From positions 2,790,001-2,854,000 of the forward strand of contig RBKR01000001.1 in the NCBI GenBank assembly GCA_004835665.1: DNA of 64,000 nucleotides, in the 5' to 3' direction. Shown here piece by piece: positions 32,582-44,184 of this stretch (positions are counted from its first letter, which is position 1; every line of letters starts with the position of its first letter). This DNA comes from Phoma sp. XZ068 (lineage: Eukaryota; Ascomycota; Dothideomycetes; Pleosporales; Didymellaceae). A program made the position numbers and the translations under genes. Under the pieces are notes generated by a model. That model had not been told where the DNA came from. It ran no database searches and saw only the letters and a list, made by a program, of their open reading frames with translations.

Positions 32582-34069
32582 CTAATCATCACCCCTCAAG
32601 AACCCTCCACCACCAAACTTTGTCCTCGCCGTCTTCCCTATTCTGGGCTTTCCTTTGATCGACTGCCCCTGCCTGCCCTTCAACCATGCTTCCCGAACAC
32701 CCTTTGTGTTCTTGCTGACTTTTGGCGGCAACACTCTATTCTGCTGTCCCAACACAGCCACATGGTGTTTGCCCACCCTCTTATCCTTGGGCGCCTTACT
32801 GCTCTGCTCCAAGAACTTGATGTGGTGGTTCAACTTCTCCCTTCGCAGCTCCTCGTCTGTTTTGCCTCGTGTCTCAGGCGGGGGTGTGGGTGGTCGCACG
32901 TCACCGAGATTGGCGAGCAGAGAGTCGGGGAGGAGAGAGGGCAGAGTTGTGCGATCAATGTCCATGGGGGATGTGTCTTCGTCGACTTCGACAACAGACG
33001 ACAAGCGGGCTGCTTTTGCTGCTTTGGCCGCTGCTTTTTGCACTTTCAGTGCGTCGCGCTCGCGCTTCGCTGCTTGCTCTTCTGCAATGCGCTGCTCACG
33101 CGCTTCGCGCTTCTTGCGCTCCTTCTCCTGCTGTGCGGCAAGGGCGCGGCTTGTGTCTGCTTGGGCGGCGGCCGCTTTCGAGGCAGCAGCGGAGGTGCTG
33201 ACCATCTCTGGCGCTTCGTCTGAGTCGTCTGCCGAGTCCTCATCGTCTTCAGCAGCTCGGGCAGGCGCAGGCGCTTCGTAGCGCGTGTGGCCCTTGGTGT
33301 TCATGGTGGGCTCTTCGCTGCCGAAGCGAACGTGTGCTTTCCCGGGAGCATCAGTCGGAAATACGGAGCTCTCTTGTGTGGAAGACGGAATTTCTTGAGG
33401 TGTCTCCTCCTTCTGTGCCTTCTTCGGGCGACCGCGTGCTTTCTTTGTGGATGCCGGAGTCGCAGTCTTTGTCGCCTTGGGTGTCGGCGAGCCCTCGAGA
33501 GCCTTCTTGCTGGTGTAGGGTGTCACAAAGGCTGCGTCAGAAGAAGCTGGCTCTGGGGTGTGAAAGCCAGCGTCTTGTGCGGGTGCATCGTCCTTTACAG
33601 GTGACGATGGCTCGACAAGGACTTTGGGACTCGAACGTCGGCGAATTGCAAGCGGGCTCTGCTTCTCTGCCTTTGGTGTGGACTCCTGCGCATCTGGGGC
33701 GGTCTCGTCGACTGATTCTTGTGTCGACTCTGCGCTAGCTGCATCACCACCTTTCCTCGGTGTTGACCGCAAATTCCTCTTCAGTTCGACTGTCGTCTTC
33801 CTCTGCCTCTTCACTTGTGTAGGTGTGTCCAGGGCGTCTAGCTCCCTCTTGCCAATGGCTTTCTTCGCAGAGCTTGCCGGCGTTGCAGCCATGCCAGGCG
33901 TCTCGGTTCCGCGGCGCGTGGTGACCATTGTGACTGTGTCTGTGTCTGTGGGCGCAGGGTCGCTTGTAAGAATTTCCGGGACCTCGTCTGCAGTCTCGCT
34001 TGGTGTTCCTTGGTTCGAAGGCGTCCGACTTATGGCTCTTTTTGCAGCACCAAAAAGCTGCGCAAACAT
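32582..34069 (-). CDS. UTP16: UTP16/BUD21-like U3 snoRNP-associated protein, 495 aa
   Basis: A single exon. Most of the protein is Lys/Ala/Glu-rich and disordered, with a long acidic patch (EDDEDSADDSDEAPEMV) and a charged helix (KERKKREAREQRIAEEQAAK). The C-terminal region carries the family signature. LPDSLLANLGD corresponds to yeast PEELLKN. KRVGKHHVAVLGQQNRVLPPK leads into REAWLKGR, matching KFRVQLL...LPPK...RWLNR of yeast Utp16. In yeast that protein belongs to the U3-containing small-subunit processome in the nucleolus, which cleaves 18S pre-rRNA. It is longer than yeast Utp16 (~214 aa), mainly through N-terminal low-complexity sequence. Assignment is by motif recall, so other nucleolar disordered proteins remain possible. 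Confidence 0.66.
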   Translation of the reverse strand: MFAQLFGAAKRAISRTPSNQGTPSETADEVPEILTSDPAPTDTDTVTMVTTRRGTETPGMAATPASSAKKAIGKRELDALDTPTQVKRQRKTTVELKRNLRSTPRKGGDAASAESTQESVDETAPDAQESTPKAEKQSPLAIRRRSSPKVLVEPSSPVKDDAPAQDAGFHTPEPASSDAAFVTPYTSKKALEGSPTPKATKTATPASTKKARGRPKKAQKEETPQEIPSSTQESSVFPTDAPGKAHVRFGSEEPTMNTKGHTRYEAPAPARAAEDDEDSADDSDEAPEMVSTSAAASKAAAAQADTSRALAAQQEKERKKREAREQRIAEEQAAKRERDALKVQKAAAKAAKAARLSSVVEVDEDTSPMDIDRTTLPSLLPDSLLANLGDVRPPTPPPETRGKTDEELRREKLNHHIKFLEQSSKAPKDKRVGKHHVAVLGQQNRVLPPKVSKNTKGVREAWLKGRQGQSIKGKPRIGKTARTKFGGGGFLRGDD

Positions 34070-34229
34070 TATATTTGAGCGGGCAGACCCAGAAAAAGTT
34101 CAAGTAGCGCCGCTGCAAGAAAGCGGGCCTCCTCGGAAGAGCCAAGATTTCGGTCTAGCGTCCCTGACTAAGCGGGCAAGCTTCACGATGCTCGTTCCAT
34201 CTTGATGCACATCAAATGAACTTGATTCA
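34070..34229. promoter_or_regulatory. 160-bp divergent promoter, UTP16-like and mitochondrial repeat protein
   Basis: Only 160 bp separate the two start codons, so both genes must share most upstream sequence. No individual site called. Confidence 0.4.
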
Positions 34230-35626
34230 ATGTCTTCATCTCGCCTACTGTCTCGCTCAGCGAGCTCGATAATCCGGTCAGATGTGTGTGCCTTCTGCCA
34301 TGCGCGGCAAATTCTGCCGGTTGGCCCCAGCAACATCTTCCATCAACAAGCAAAAGCACAACCCAGTGTGTTCAGACGGAGTTATGCACAAAAGCTGGAT
34401 GTAAAGAGACTACGCGCCGATGTCGATAAGAAAGGCCGTCTCGGTTGGTACAAACTTACGAAGGGGCAAAAAATTCTGCTGCTGGAGCCGCATGTAGCAG
34501 AGGCTATCTATAATGACTTCGTGGCACATAAAGACAGAAAGGAGTATGGAAAACTTATCAAACAGTTGATTGCTAGTACGTGTTGAATTTCTGTACCTGA
34601 TTGTTACATCACTGACGCCCTCCAGAGTACAATGTCACATCTGAGCACATCTCCGGACTGGCCCTGATGACCTACACCATCCCGGATCTCTCAGACGCCA
34701 CAAAACGCGCAATGCTCCCACCAAGCCCGCACAAAACCAACGCAGGCCTCATCCTCCAAGGCTGCGCAGAAATCGAAGACCCCCTCGCCATCAAGCACAT
34801 CTTAACCGCCGTCTACCTGCACACCTACACCACCGCCCCAGGAGCCCGAGACATCGCCGCCCTATTCCCCAAATCCGAAATCCCCAAATACCGACGCTCC
34901 CTGGAAACGCTCAAAATCGCCGGCAAACCCGACCCCGAAGCCCAAACCCTCCACGGCCTCTTCCTCGAGAAAGAAAACCACCCCGCGCAAGCACGCATCC
35001 AGTACGAAAAAGCCCTCCAAACACCCTGGATCTACACATACAACGTGCAAGCCCGTCACCCAGCCCAACTCCCCATCACCGCGCCCTGGAACGCCCTCGG
35101 TTACCTCCTGAAAGACTCCCCCGACGCGTCCGTCCGTGAACACGCAAAGTGGGCGTTCGAGCAGGGCGCGCATAAAGGCGATGATCCGCTGTCGTACTAC
35201 GAGCTATCTACTTTCCACGAGAGGAGTAGTGTCGAGTGGTTGAAATGCGTTAGTAAAGCTGCGGCCTCGGGTCATCGCGATGCTATGTTTGAGCTTGCAA
35301 CGTTCTACCGGGACGTTGCTGGTTCTGACGCTAAGCTTTCACAATCCGATAATTCGGGTAACTTGAAGGCGGCGCTTGACTGGCTGCTGGGCTGGCGAGA
35401 AGATAGCGCGGAGAAGTTGGCGGTGGAGTGGTATGAGGCTGCAGGCAAGGCAGGGCAGAAGGCTGCGTGGATGCAGTTGGCAAATTGGTATGAGAGCTTG
35501 GGCGCGAAGGAGAAGGCGAGGGATGTGTTGCAGCGGATTGTTGAGTTTGATGGGGGGAGGGACGAGGATTTTCCCGCAGTTGTGCATCAGGCGAAGGGGA
35601 GGCTTATTGGAATCAGGACGACATAG
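34230..35626 (+). CDS. mitochondrial Sel1/TPR-type repeat protein, 448 aa
   Basis: Exons are 34230-34575 and 34626-35626, with a 50-bp phase-1 intron joining KQLIA to KYNVTSEH. The N-terminus (MSSSRLLSRSASSIIRS, then RSYAQKL) is Arg/Ser-rich without acidic residues, typical of a mitochondrial presequence. Helical repeats follow: DPEAQTLHGLFLEKENHPAQ, WNALGYLL, SVREHAKWAFEQGAHKGDDP, WLKCVSKAAASGHRDAMFELA, AVEWYEAAGKAGQKAAWMQLA and WYESLGAKEKA. These are the alternating small/aromatic pattern of Sel1-like and TPR units. It is probably a matrix or inner-membrane scaffold. No precise orthologue recognised. The 5' half of exon 2 is unusually C-rich at wobble positions compared with the 3' half. 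Confidence 0.78.
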
Positions 35627-35837
35627 GTGGTTAGATTGGGAGCGGGTCATGTATTATATGTGTAGAGTGTAAGAGATACCCGATTCAGGTCAAACATCGT
35701 TGCTGTCAGACTACTTGTCATGCCATTTTCATGTATTTCGTCATCTATGGATTGCTCAGCAACATCTGGTGGCGTTATTGCTGCCATGGAGAAACAAGGC
35801 AATTCATCGAGGTGCTTTCAAAGCTACCCAGTCACTT

Positions 35838-36871
35838 CTATCGCCGCCCTGGCCTCTTCGGCTTCGAGAACCCCTGCTTGACCTCGACCTGCTCCACCTT
35901 GAACTCATCCAAGATAGTCTGCTCCGTGACCTCGTCCGGGTTCGTCGCTTCCAATTTCTTCGCAACCTTCAACCCGCCCTCGTTCTGCGCCAGGCTAACA
36001 ACGTTTCCTCGGCTCGCAGCATACAACATCCTCTCCTTGATTTTCGCCGCGCTGGGACACGTGGAGATAAAGACGATTGAGGCATCCGCATCGTCATGAC
36101 GGTAGAAAGAGTACCGTGGCTCCTTGGGGTCGATGGAGCCCGCAATTGTGGATGGCGTGGCGGTGGATGAGGAAACGAGGCAGAGCGTCTCAGTCGAAGA
36201 ATCCATGCGCAATTGCACCAGATTGTCGCCCCCTTGACCCAACTTCTGCAATGCACCAGCAATCTCCTCGTCCGCGCGTATGGCGAGCCGGCCGCCCTGC
36301 GCAAGGCTCTGACCGCGCGTACCACGCGACTCGAGCGCCTCGGCCTCCTTGATGTCTTGCAGCGACTGCTCTTCAGCTGTAAGCGGGTTGCTAGACTCCG
36401 TGTGCTGGACGTGTTTCTGCCACCCTGCGGCAGTAAGTTCGTCGGCCTCAGTGGTGAATATGCTTTCGGGGAAGTGCTCGCCGCCCAGCTCCCTCACTAG
36501 TGTAAGTCTTGTAGACGCGAAGAGCATTTTTTGCCGTACGGGAGCTGCATTGGGGACGTATGTGACGGCGACGAGGGACTTGTCGGGAGAGGACAGCGAG
36601 TCGGCGCGGCGGAGGAGGATGTAGAGGGCCTCGTTGGGTTTGACGTGCGTGCTGAGGTTTGAGAGGTCGTCGAGGAAGGTGGATGCGGACGATGAGATTG
36701 TGTCGCCGGGAATGATGGTTTCCTTGTCGATCCGGGCAATGAGACCGCGCTGCGAAGGCGAGACTATGAGCTCACCCAATGCGGACTTGAGCTCCTGGGA
36801 TGCTGTGATTGCTGATTAGTAGTGCTTACTGGGAAGAGAGCTCGATAATTACCGGAGATGCCAGATTGCAT
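35838..36871 (-). CDS. TWF1: twinfilin (actin monomer-binding, two ADF-H domains), 327 aa
   Basis: Exons are 36853-36871 (19 nt, MQSGIS) and 35838-36802, with a 50-bp phase-1 intron. The N-terminus MQSGISASQELKSALGELI is the classic twinfilin start. ADF-H domain 1 spans ~1-145 (LYILLRRADSL, LGGEHFPESIF). Domain 2 spans ~175-300 (RADEEIAGALQKLGQGG, RYSFYRHDD, SAAKIKERMLYAAS). The C-terminal tail FSKPKRPGRR corresponds to the FAKPKGPGG tail that binds capping protein. Yeast Twf1 is 332 aa. It sequesters ADP-actin, caps or depolymerises barbed ends and acts at cortical actin patches. A diverged paralogue sits 33 kb away at 2815-3918. Confidence 0.95.
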
Positions 36872-37198
36872 GATGCTGGAAAGTAACGAGAAACAATGGC
36901 AGCTTGTCGAGGCTGTTGTTAGGTTTCAAGGTGTGAGGGGTGCTGCGGAGAGATGGTGTTGAAGTTATGCCACTGTTTACGTGACGTCGCATGGCAATGG
37001 TGGGGCAGGCTGAACTCGGACGCATATGCATGGGTCCCTGCATTCTGGGTTCATGCACGTCACTCTTCACATGCAACGCTGATGGATGAAGTATTCACAT
37101 TTTTTTTGCTGTACAAAGAACAAGTCGGCCATGCTATGCGCAGCACGCAGCACCCAATGCATCGTGGATATCAACAAAGCTTCCCATGCTTCCCCGCA

Positions 37199-38512
37199 TT
37201 ACTCCTCGTATTGACCACCGGGAATCATCTCTCTCCCCTTTTCAAGTATGCCCTTGAGGTACTCGTAGACAGTGAATGTCACAGCCTGTCCAGGAGCAAC
37301 ACGCATCACACGGGGTGTAATGCCCTTGTAGAAACTCTTCACACCTTCTTGTTTCCACATGTCGCTGTTTCACCAGGTCAGCAATGTCAAGATTTGGACT
37401 AGGTTTTCAACTTACCCAGCAATAGCAGTGATTCTGCTCATAGCACTTTGCCCTGGCTCGGCCGGTGTCTTTTGCAGTCTTGTCTTGATGGTGTCGATGG
37501 GCGCATTCGAGAAGGGTCCCATGGCACCTGAAATGAGACCAATACAGGATGTCTGCCATCCTGGCAGGTCGGTCGTGTTCTGGTATTTTTGCAGTTGCGC
37601 CCTCAACTCCGAGTAAGCTGTGAAGTTGGCAGCTTGGTTTGTACCCTGGCGCAACGCTGTAAGCGACACACCGCGCCATAACGCGCCAGCTCCCTCCTCC
37701 TTAAGTACTGTATAAAGGGCGTGGGCAGCGTTTCGGTACTTGGGCACGTCGAGAGGATCGGCCATAGAGTGGTGTTGTGCTTGCAGGCGGATCTTGACCA
37801 CTTCCATAGGAGTGACGACAAGAACGGCCTCAGTGATACCAGCAGCGAGACCAGCTACGCGGGGTCAGTAACTATACTGGCCCATGATGTGAATGCCGAG
37901 TAGTCTGTCCGATCGCTGGATCAAGACGCTTTCGCAAACAGAGGGTAACACTTACCCATGAACGTCGATTTTGAGGTGACCAGGCCATCCTTATCTGCGA
38001 GCATTTGCTTATACCACTCATAAGAAGTAAAGCGAATGGCCATCTTGGGGACAATGCCCGTAAGAACAGCACCAAGACCCTTGTAAAGACCGAGTGCTGT
38101 CTCACGTTTTACGATCTCGGAACCAGTCTTCAGAAACCCACGCTTTGGCGCCTGCAATCCACGTTAGAACTGTATCGCAAAAGCCATGCTGCGAACTGCA
38201 AAGCTTGAAAAGGGGTGGTAGAACGTACGCCGGGCATGCGCGCTCGTCTAGACAGTTGCATGCGAACTTTGATAGTATCTGCAAACAATCAGCGACCTGT
38301 GAGTAGTGGTTGCTTGGGCGCATGACATACCCAGGGGATGGCACGCGAGCGCTTCCATCATTCCAGCACCGCCACCGGCTGCGAGAAAAGTCAGCAAACT
38401 GCCATTGCACAGCAAAAGCACTTCAATGGCTTCGTTCAAGCTCACCGATCAAGTTGGTAGCCGCAGATGCAGGCTTCTTGCCGCCAGGCCCTTGTGTTGA
38501 CTTTGCAGACAT
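37199..38512 (-). CDS. SFC1: mitochondrial succinate/fumarate carrier, 321 aa, six exons
   Basis: Minus-strand exons: 38446-38512, 38331-38378, 38229-38278, 37956-38151, 37416-37854 and 37199-37364. All joins keep frame. Three carrier repeats show the signatures HPLDTIKVRM, TPMEVVKIRL and APIDTIKTRL. Family-specific blocks are GLYKGLGAVLTGIVPKMAIRF, QGTNQAANFTAYSEL and GITPRVMRVAPGQAVTF. They match yeast Sfc1/Acr1 better than the citrate or dicarboxylate carriers. It exchanges cytosolic succinate for matrix fumarate across the inner membrane, linking the glyoxylate cycle to gluconeogenesis on C2 carbon sources. Two very short exons (48 and 50 nt) make automatic gene models error-prone here. 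Confidence 0.93.
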
Positions 38513-39604
38513 CTTGTGCGAATGTGAAGCTCCTGGGCTCAGCGAATATGCGATTGCGAGTGAACGGAGGTTTAAGAAGCCTCAAAAGTTCAAGATTTGC
38601 GGAGGCGTGTGATTATGACGCTGGGTGATCTTCCCCAAGCTCTTTCCCCGGTTCTGGAGCTCTAACTAGCTTGCAAAGGCCTCGGCTCTTTCCTTAGGAA
38701 CAAAGGGTCTTGCCAAATGCAGAACTGAGTTGAACAATGACGATAAGATTAGACTTGAAGAGTAAAGAGAGGACACGACTTTTTGAAAGTAGGAAAGACA
38801 AGCACAGTCATAATTCAGCTTCCTAGTTACCGCGGGTGTGAGGACATAAAACATACGCCGAGGCCTCGGCCTGCTGGTGTGGCCCAGGCCCGCGGTTACC
38901 AAAAGCGAGGGCACGCGTCGCACCTGCAGCATCAGGCTGCTTGGCGCTAGACGTCGTTTTACCCCAGATCTGTGATGGTGGGCGAGCGGAACTTGGGGAG
39001 CGGAGATGTCTTTCGGCCGGGATCGGCTCACTGAGGATTGACTTTACCGAGCAACAACACATCTCCATCGCAAGACATTCGAGCTCCTCTAAATTCTGGC
39101 ATCGCAATCTGAAGTCTAGGTGGTCTCGAAGTAGTTTCGTCAAGTGCGGTGTCGGACGTCCACGTGAATGCATCTGATCATGAGCTGAGGGGTTGTTTCC
39201 ATGTGAAAGATGACGTCCAAGGGACAGCCGGAACGCCTCCGCGACTACACTTTCCGAGTAGACCCGCACTGGCACGTGCACGAAGATGCACCGGCTGTAG
39301 AGTGGAAGGTCGGTAGCTCTTTGCCCATTTTTCCGGATATCATCTCCAGGGAGCCCCATCGTGATGTTTTCAGAACCAACATTATTGGTGGAACATCCAC
39401 ACAGGAGCGAAGGTACAGACCTCAGGCTGGCCCTGAGGGACTTATGAACAGCTTTGTGAGACATTTCCACGGCTCAACGATGCGCGACAGCTCGGATTTT
39501 GTTCGCTGAACGATGAGCTTGAAGGTACAAACAGAAAAGGGGTATATTCGCTATGCCGTCTTATACACATCCGGAAAACCAACGTCGGTGCACCACTTAA
39601 CGAC
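38513..39604. other. intergenic, no supported gene
   Basis: Overlapping frames on both strands (38823-39470 minus; 39210-39509 plus) show no domain, signal peptide or family resemblance. Confidence 0.4.
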
Positions 39605-42492
39605 TCATGCAAATTTGACCTCGTTGAACAAGCTCGCTCTGATTTGCATCAAAGCTACCAGCTCTAACACAAATTCCTGAAGAACAACCACGTTCGTGAT
39701 AATGTGTAGCAGGCTAGCTTCGCGGATGTCGTCCTCTTCCTCGTCTGTGTCTGCACCAGCCGTGATATCATCAGACGGCTCCTTGGGAGGGGGCTGGTAT
39801 TTCGATAACATAACTTCAACGTCTTGCGAACCTGCTGGCCGGCGAAATCGTATCCGCCGCCTCAACATATCAGAGTGCCTGAACCCGGCAAGATTGGCGT
39901 CGATGTCTGAGAACAGAGTAGTTTCCCGTTTCCCCCCTTGTGGTGCCGGCAAGGGCGATAAACCTCTCGAAGGGGAGCTTACGAGCGTTTGGCCGCCGAA
40001 ATTTGATGGAGCAGGTGAGGAAGCCTGAGAGCCTCTTACATCGGAAAGGTTCTCTTTCCGGCCTCTTGGAGACTGCGTCCTTGATGGTGTTGCAGAACTG
40101 TCGAGCACATGTTTCGGAATTTGTGGCGTCCAGGATCCCACGGGTGCCTCTGGGAGTGGTTGGACTGCTTTTGGCTGCATGGCCGCTTGCTTCATCGCGT
40201 CATGCATCTCCTCATGGAAACGGAACGCGTTCTTGCGATTAGTGATGTGCTCATCCCATTCCGGGATATCAGCACGTAGAGCTGCAACCTGTGCATCGAG
40301 GCTTTTAATACACGCAAGAAGTTGCGGCGTTGCAGGTGTTTTCCACGTTGGTAGTCGATTTGCCATGTAAACTTCCCGGAGGCTGTCGTTTGAGAAGATG
40401 ATGGACTCGGGTATAATGTCTTCAAAGTGATAATCGGCGGGATCAACGGAGAGCCAGCCTTCGAGCCGGAGCTGAGAGCATGTGCCAAGACTGATGATTG
40501 CTTCTGTTAGTGCCAAGTTTGTCTCTACGTCATTTGTAAGAAATCGAAGGAGCAGATCCGTCAATGACTTGAAGAGCGGGTCTTCTGGGATCAGGTAGTG
40601 CTGGTACACTTCTCTACCACCAACGTCCACCGACTCGTAGTACCCTGGGCTTTGTGAGGACGTAGATGGCAGGGAGATGGTTTTGAGTGAGCAAGGATGA
40701 CTTTCGAGAAGGCTTTGAATGTCCTTCAGATGTGTCTCATAGGCCTCGTCAACTCCATCCTCACCGGCAAGGCTGATAGCAAGGTTTAAGTAGGTTTCAA
40801 GCTCAATGTTCAGAGCGCCAGCGGTACGATGTGGTTCCTTGTTGTGTACGTTCATGACTTTGATCAATGACCCCAGCCCGTAACTGTGGTTCTTGCCAAG
40901 TATGACAGTCGTAAGCTTTAGTGCTGAAGTGACGGTCTGTGAGTTGCGAGAATCAGTACTGCCCAAGATGAGATCGACCAGATTGAACAGGGAAGGGTTC
41001 AGTCGGTCATCGTCCTTTGCAGCATGGTTCATGAGCATAAGAGATTGGCGTCTCTTGACCGCAGCTGGCGAGCGCGGCACCTTGCCAGGCATCGCTGTGA
41101 AGTCTGGTAGCGCGAGCAGATATTGTAGGATCATGTGAACGAGCTCTGGGTGATCCAGTGCGTCGAGAATCCGTCGTAGGTATGTGAGCACGGCAACGGA
41201 AGATCCACCGTCAGCATCAGAAGACTCTAACAGAGAAGGGTACCTGCATGCTGTTAGCCTGTACTGCCAATGGCGAAACACTTATCAGACTGACAGGAGC
41301 TGTTGCAGGAACAAGACGTGAAAGTGATCAATCAGCGTGTGTCTGACGTCTGTAGAACGGCAATGCTCAAGCACATCTTGCCAAAACGCGAGATACGACA
41401 AGAACGTGCCAATGTGACTTTGGAACTCGCTAGTATGAAGGTTTTCAGTGTCATCGTTGGTTTGTGTCTCCGCATAGTCGGAGAATGATAGGACAAGTGG
41501 AAGGCTGTTCTGCGGATGGAGGATAGAAAGCTTCCTACTTCTAGTCAGACCAATTAAGTTGTGTGCCGAGGCGGACCAGAACGTACCTGCTGAGTTGACT
41601 GTACAACGCGCCTAGGCCTGACGCCATGAGTGTGGGCAGATCACTGTTGACTATCCATTGCTCAAGGGTCATCGACTTCGAAGCGGATTCAAAGACATAG
41701 AGCAGGCCGGTGCGAGCAAAGTCTCCGATTCGGCCTTCATGATGGACGTGATCGATGAGTTGGTAGCACAAAGGAAAGTCTTCTTTTTGCGTTACACCAG
41801 CAAAGTCATTACTCTGAGCTCGAGGTCGATTATCAGAGTCGGTAGTCGTGGTGGTGAACCATACTGGCAGTATCTCCGGCTGCAATCGGATCTTGGCAGC
41901 TATTCCGAATAGCAGCTCGACAATGTCCGCTTCGATATCTTCTCCAACGGCCATAGTACCAGACCCTACAGTCCTATTTATGAAATTCATAAGAGATACC
42001 GCAAAGACATCGTTCTCCAAGAAGTCCTCCTCCTCGCTGTCTATGAGTGCATTGTAGAACGCGACTGCATCTCGCACAACCCCTTCATCGAAGGACGTTG
42101 CTGCGATCTTGGATATAGCGGTGTATATCTGCTGTACAGCCGCAAACTGGAGGCACAGGTGCGGCGCTGGCGAGCGAGACTCGTCGTTGAGTATGGCGGT
42201 CAGGGCCTGGAAGCCACGGCGGATGTTGCTCAGTGTCTCGCGGTCATTGGCGAGAGTTTGCGTTTTCTGCCATTGTGACTGATCGCTGTGTCAGCTAAGA
42301 GCTGCATGTGTCATATGGACATGTTTGCTGTACCAGAATCTGGTTGTATCGCTGCCGAAAGCGTGCCAGACGCTGCTGGGGATTGTTTGGCGCGGCTTGT
42401 TTCTTCTGGGAAGAACCGCCGAGTAACCTTACCCACTACATTTTGAGTCAGCAGAGGGAATCATAAAGGGACGCTGTACGAACGAAGTCCAT
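39605..42492 (-). CDS. FHF complex HOOK-interacting protein (FHIP/RAI16 family), 893 aa
   Basis: Five minus-strand exons: 42484-42492, 42334-42435, 41587-42278, 41295-41534 and 39605-41243. The first coding exon is nine bases (MDF), spliced to WVRLLGGSS. Joins keep frame throughout and restore FLQQLLYPSLLESSDADGGS. Recognised blocks are NNPQQRLARFRQRYNQIL, RDAVAFYNALIDSEEEDFLEND, LAFWQDVLEHC, VAVLTYLRRILDALDHPELVH and LMLMNHAAKDDDRLNPSLFNLVDLIL. The C-terminus has a Ser-rich linker and a final helical HIITNVVVLQEFVLELVALMQIR. In Aspergillus and animals FHIP with FTS and Hook links early endosomes to dynein. The same role in long-range endosome transport along hyphal microtubules is inferred. 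Confidence 0.86.
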
Positions 42493-43359
42493 CTGATATT
42501 CTAACAACCCCGCATTGGAGCGGTGCGAGCAAGGTGGGGGTGTAAGGACTGAGCCCTGAAGGAGGATCAGCGCGGACGCGTTGAAGTGGCTCCCGCTGAA
42601 ACCAATCACGTTGCGACTTCCCCGAAGCCCAGAGCTTCATGAGACGCCCTTCACCACGCACCATCGACTAGCCTTGCTTGACAGATGTCACACGTCTGCG
42701 CGTAATATGACTTTTCCGCGTTGACATGGACTGGTGCTCGGCTCCGATGTCTTCGGGGCAGTTGCTGCATGTTCGTTGCTCTTCTAGCATTTACGCAGCA
42801 GGCATCGAAATGAGGAGCTGTGACAGGTGTGCCACTCTCCTACATTTAATGCAATATCTGCAGCCGTGGTCTTCAGCTTTGCCGAATTACCTGTTTTTGC
42901 ATTTGCACATCCAACCTTCACAATGGCCGTCACAAACCTTAAGAGACAAACCATTCACGATGCCAAAGCCTACTTTATTCCTGTCAACTTGCGCTCGAAA
43001 GATACTTAACAATAGCATATACAGGCAATGCACGGGAGGTATACGTTATAGAGCCGCTTCACTCCTTTGGACGTTTATCATGTAGGTTTTCAGAAATGTG
43101 CTGGTCAATCGCAACGAGTAATTTGGAGGCTGGACGAGCGAGTCTATTGCTGGGTATCTGTGTCTCTTGATGTAGTTCCTTCAATCCGGACGATCGCCTG
43201 CTGTATCGTGGCCACGTGCCTTCGCTACGTCCAGATGCACTCCGTCTGTCGATAGCAGGCAGGTCGATATGGGAGCAGCGCATAATGCTTCTTGCTTTCC
43301 CGTTCTTTCGCCCAAACGCCGGTCCTTTTGAATTCTTGTTTTCACTCCACACTCCGTGC
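42493..43359. other. intergenic between FHIP and NIP7
   Basis: A short frame at 42827-43009 includes MAVTNLKRQTIHDAKAYF, which looks protein-like but has no recognisable relatives and no support for splicing. It may be a fragment. Nothing else seen. Confidence 0.35.
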
Positions 43360-43969
43360 TCAGGTGGTGAACAGCGTATCTTCCTCACGCAAATACTCGC
43401 CAATATCCGCCTGCCTGAACGTCACAATTCCCGTGGGGTCCAACTTCCTCGCTTCCGCCGTACTCCTCGCGCTCACACCAAAACCCAGCGGCGTGTCGTT
43501 CATGCTCAGGACTATGACACCCTGGTGCTCTGGGCAGTCTTCACTCCACCTTCCAACATGCGCCTTCAGGACGTTTCCTCCGTAAAGGAAGGGCATCTCG
43601 CCGTTGGCCTTGACCCAGACCTTGTACCTGGCGTGGGGAGCGATTACGCTCAGAGCTGTGATGTGCAGGCGGAATTTGCCCGTTTTTGTGAATTTTCCAA
43701 GACAGATGCCCAGACTGAGAAGGTTGTCGCGTGCGACAGAGGTGGCGAGGTTGGCGAGCGATTCACGGACGTAGTAGCATCTTGAGCCCTGGTATCCGTT
43801 AGCATGGACGATATATGGAGAGGACGTGCGGAGTGTGTACCTGCACGCGGAAAACATTGCGATCGTTACCACCTGCTGGGTCGGCAATCAGGTTGGAGAT
43901 GCCTTTGCCGCAGTAGGTCGCGAGTTTCTCGAAGAGAACTTTTGTCTCGGGTTCGGTGAGGGGCCGCAT
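43360..43969 (-). CDS. NIP7: 60S ribosome biogenesis protein NIP7, 185 aa
   Basis: Exons are 43841-43969 and 43360-43788, with a 52-bp phase-0 intron joining VFRVQ to GSRCYYV. Nip7 signatures: MRPLTEPETKVLFEKLATYCG, NLIADPAGG, FRLHITALSVIAPHARYKVWVK and MPFLYGGNVLKAHVGRW. The C-terminal PUA domain has GVIVLSMNDTPLGFGVSARS. Yeast Nip7 is 181 aa. It is a nucleolar RNA-binding factor needed for 27S pre-rRNA processing and 60S assembly. The in-frame ATG further upstream (44131) would add an unlikely leader. It is head-to-head with NOC3. Confidence 0.95.
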
Positions 43970-44184
43970 TGTGAGGGTCTTGGGTGTGATGTGTGAGGAT
44001 TGCGCCTGCAAAGGTCGAGAGCGTGGTTTGCGTTGGTTTGCGCCGGGAATTATTGTGGGGCGGGGCAGAATGTGGAGCGGTGAACAAAAAGTTCGACCTA
44101 AGATTGTGTGCGGGCTCAGGCGCAGCGACACCAGCGCCGCTCACAGTCCACATTCGCTTTACGCAAGCTCATTGTGCGGTTATC
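43970..44184. promoter_or_regulatory. 215-bp divergent promoter shared by NIP7 and NOC3
   Basis: Two 60S-assembly genes start 215 bp apart on opposite strands. I see no exact PAC (GATGAG) element in this interval. Shared regulation is inferred from arrangement only. Confidence 0.5.

Noticed and set aside
33624..34205. 193-aa plus-strand frame over the UTP16-like gene and its promoter
   Set aside because: A shadow frame: low-complexity Ser/Val translation that runs antisense through the UTP16-like CDS.
38823..39470. 215-aa minus-strand frame between SFC1 and FHIP
   Set aside because: Composition is that of random sequence, with no domain or signal peptide, and a comparable frame exists on the other strand.
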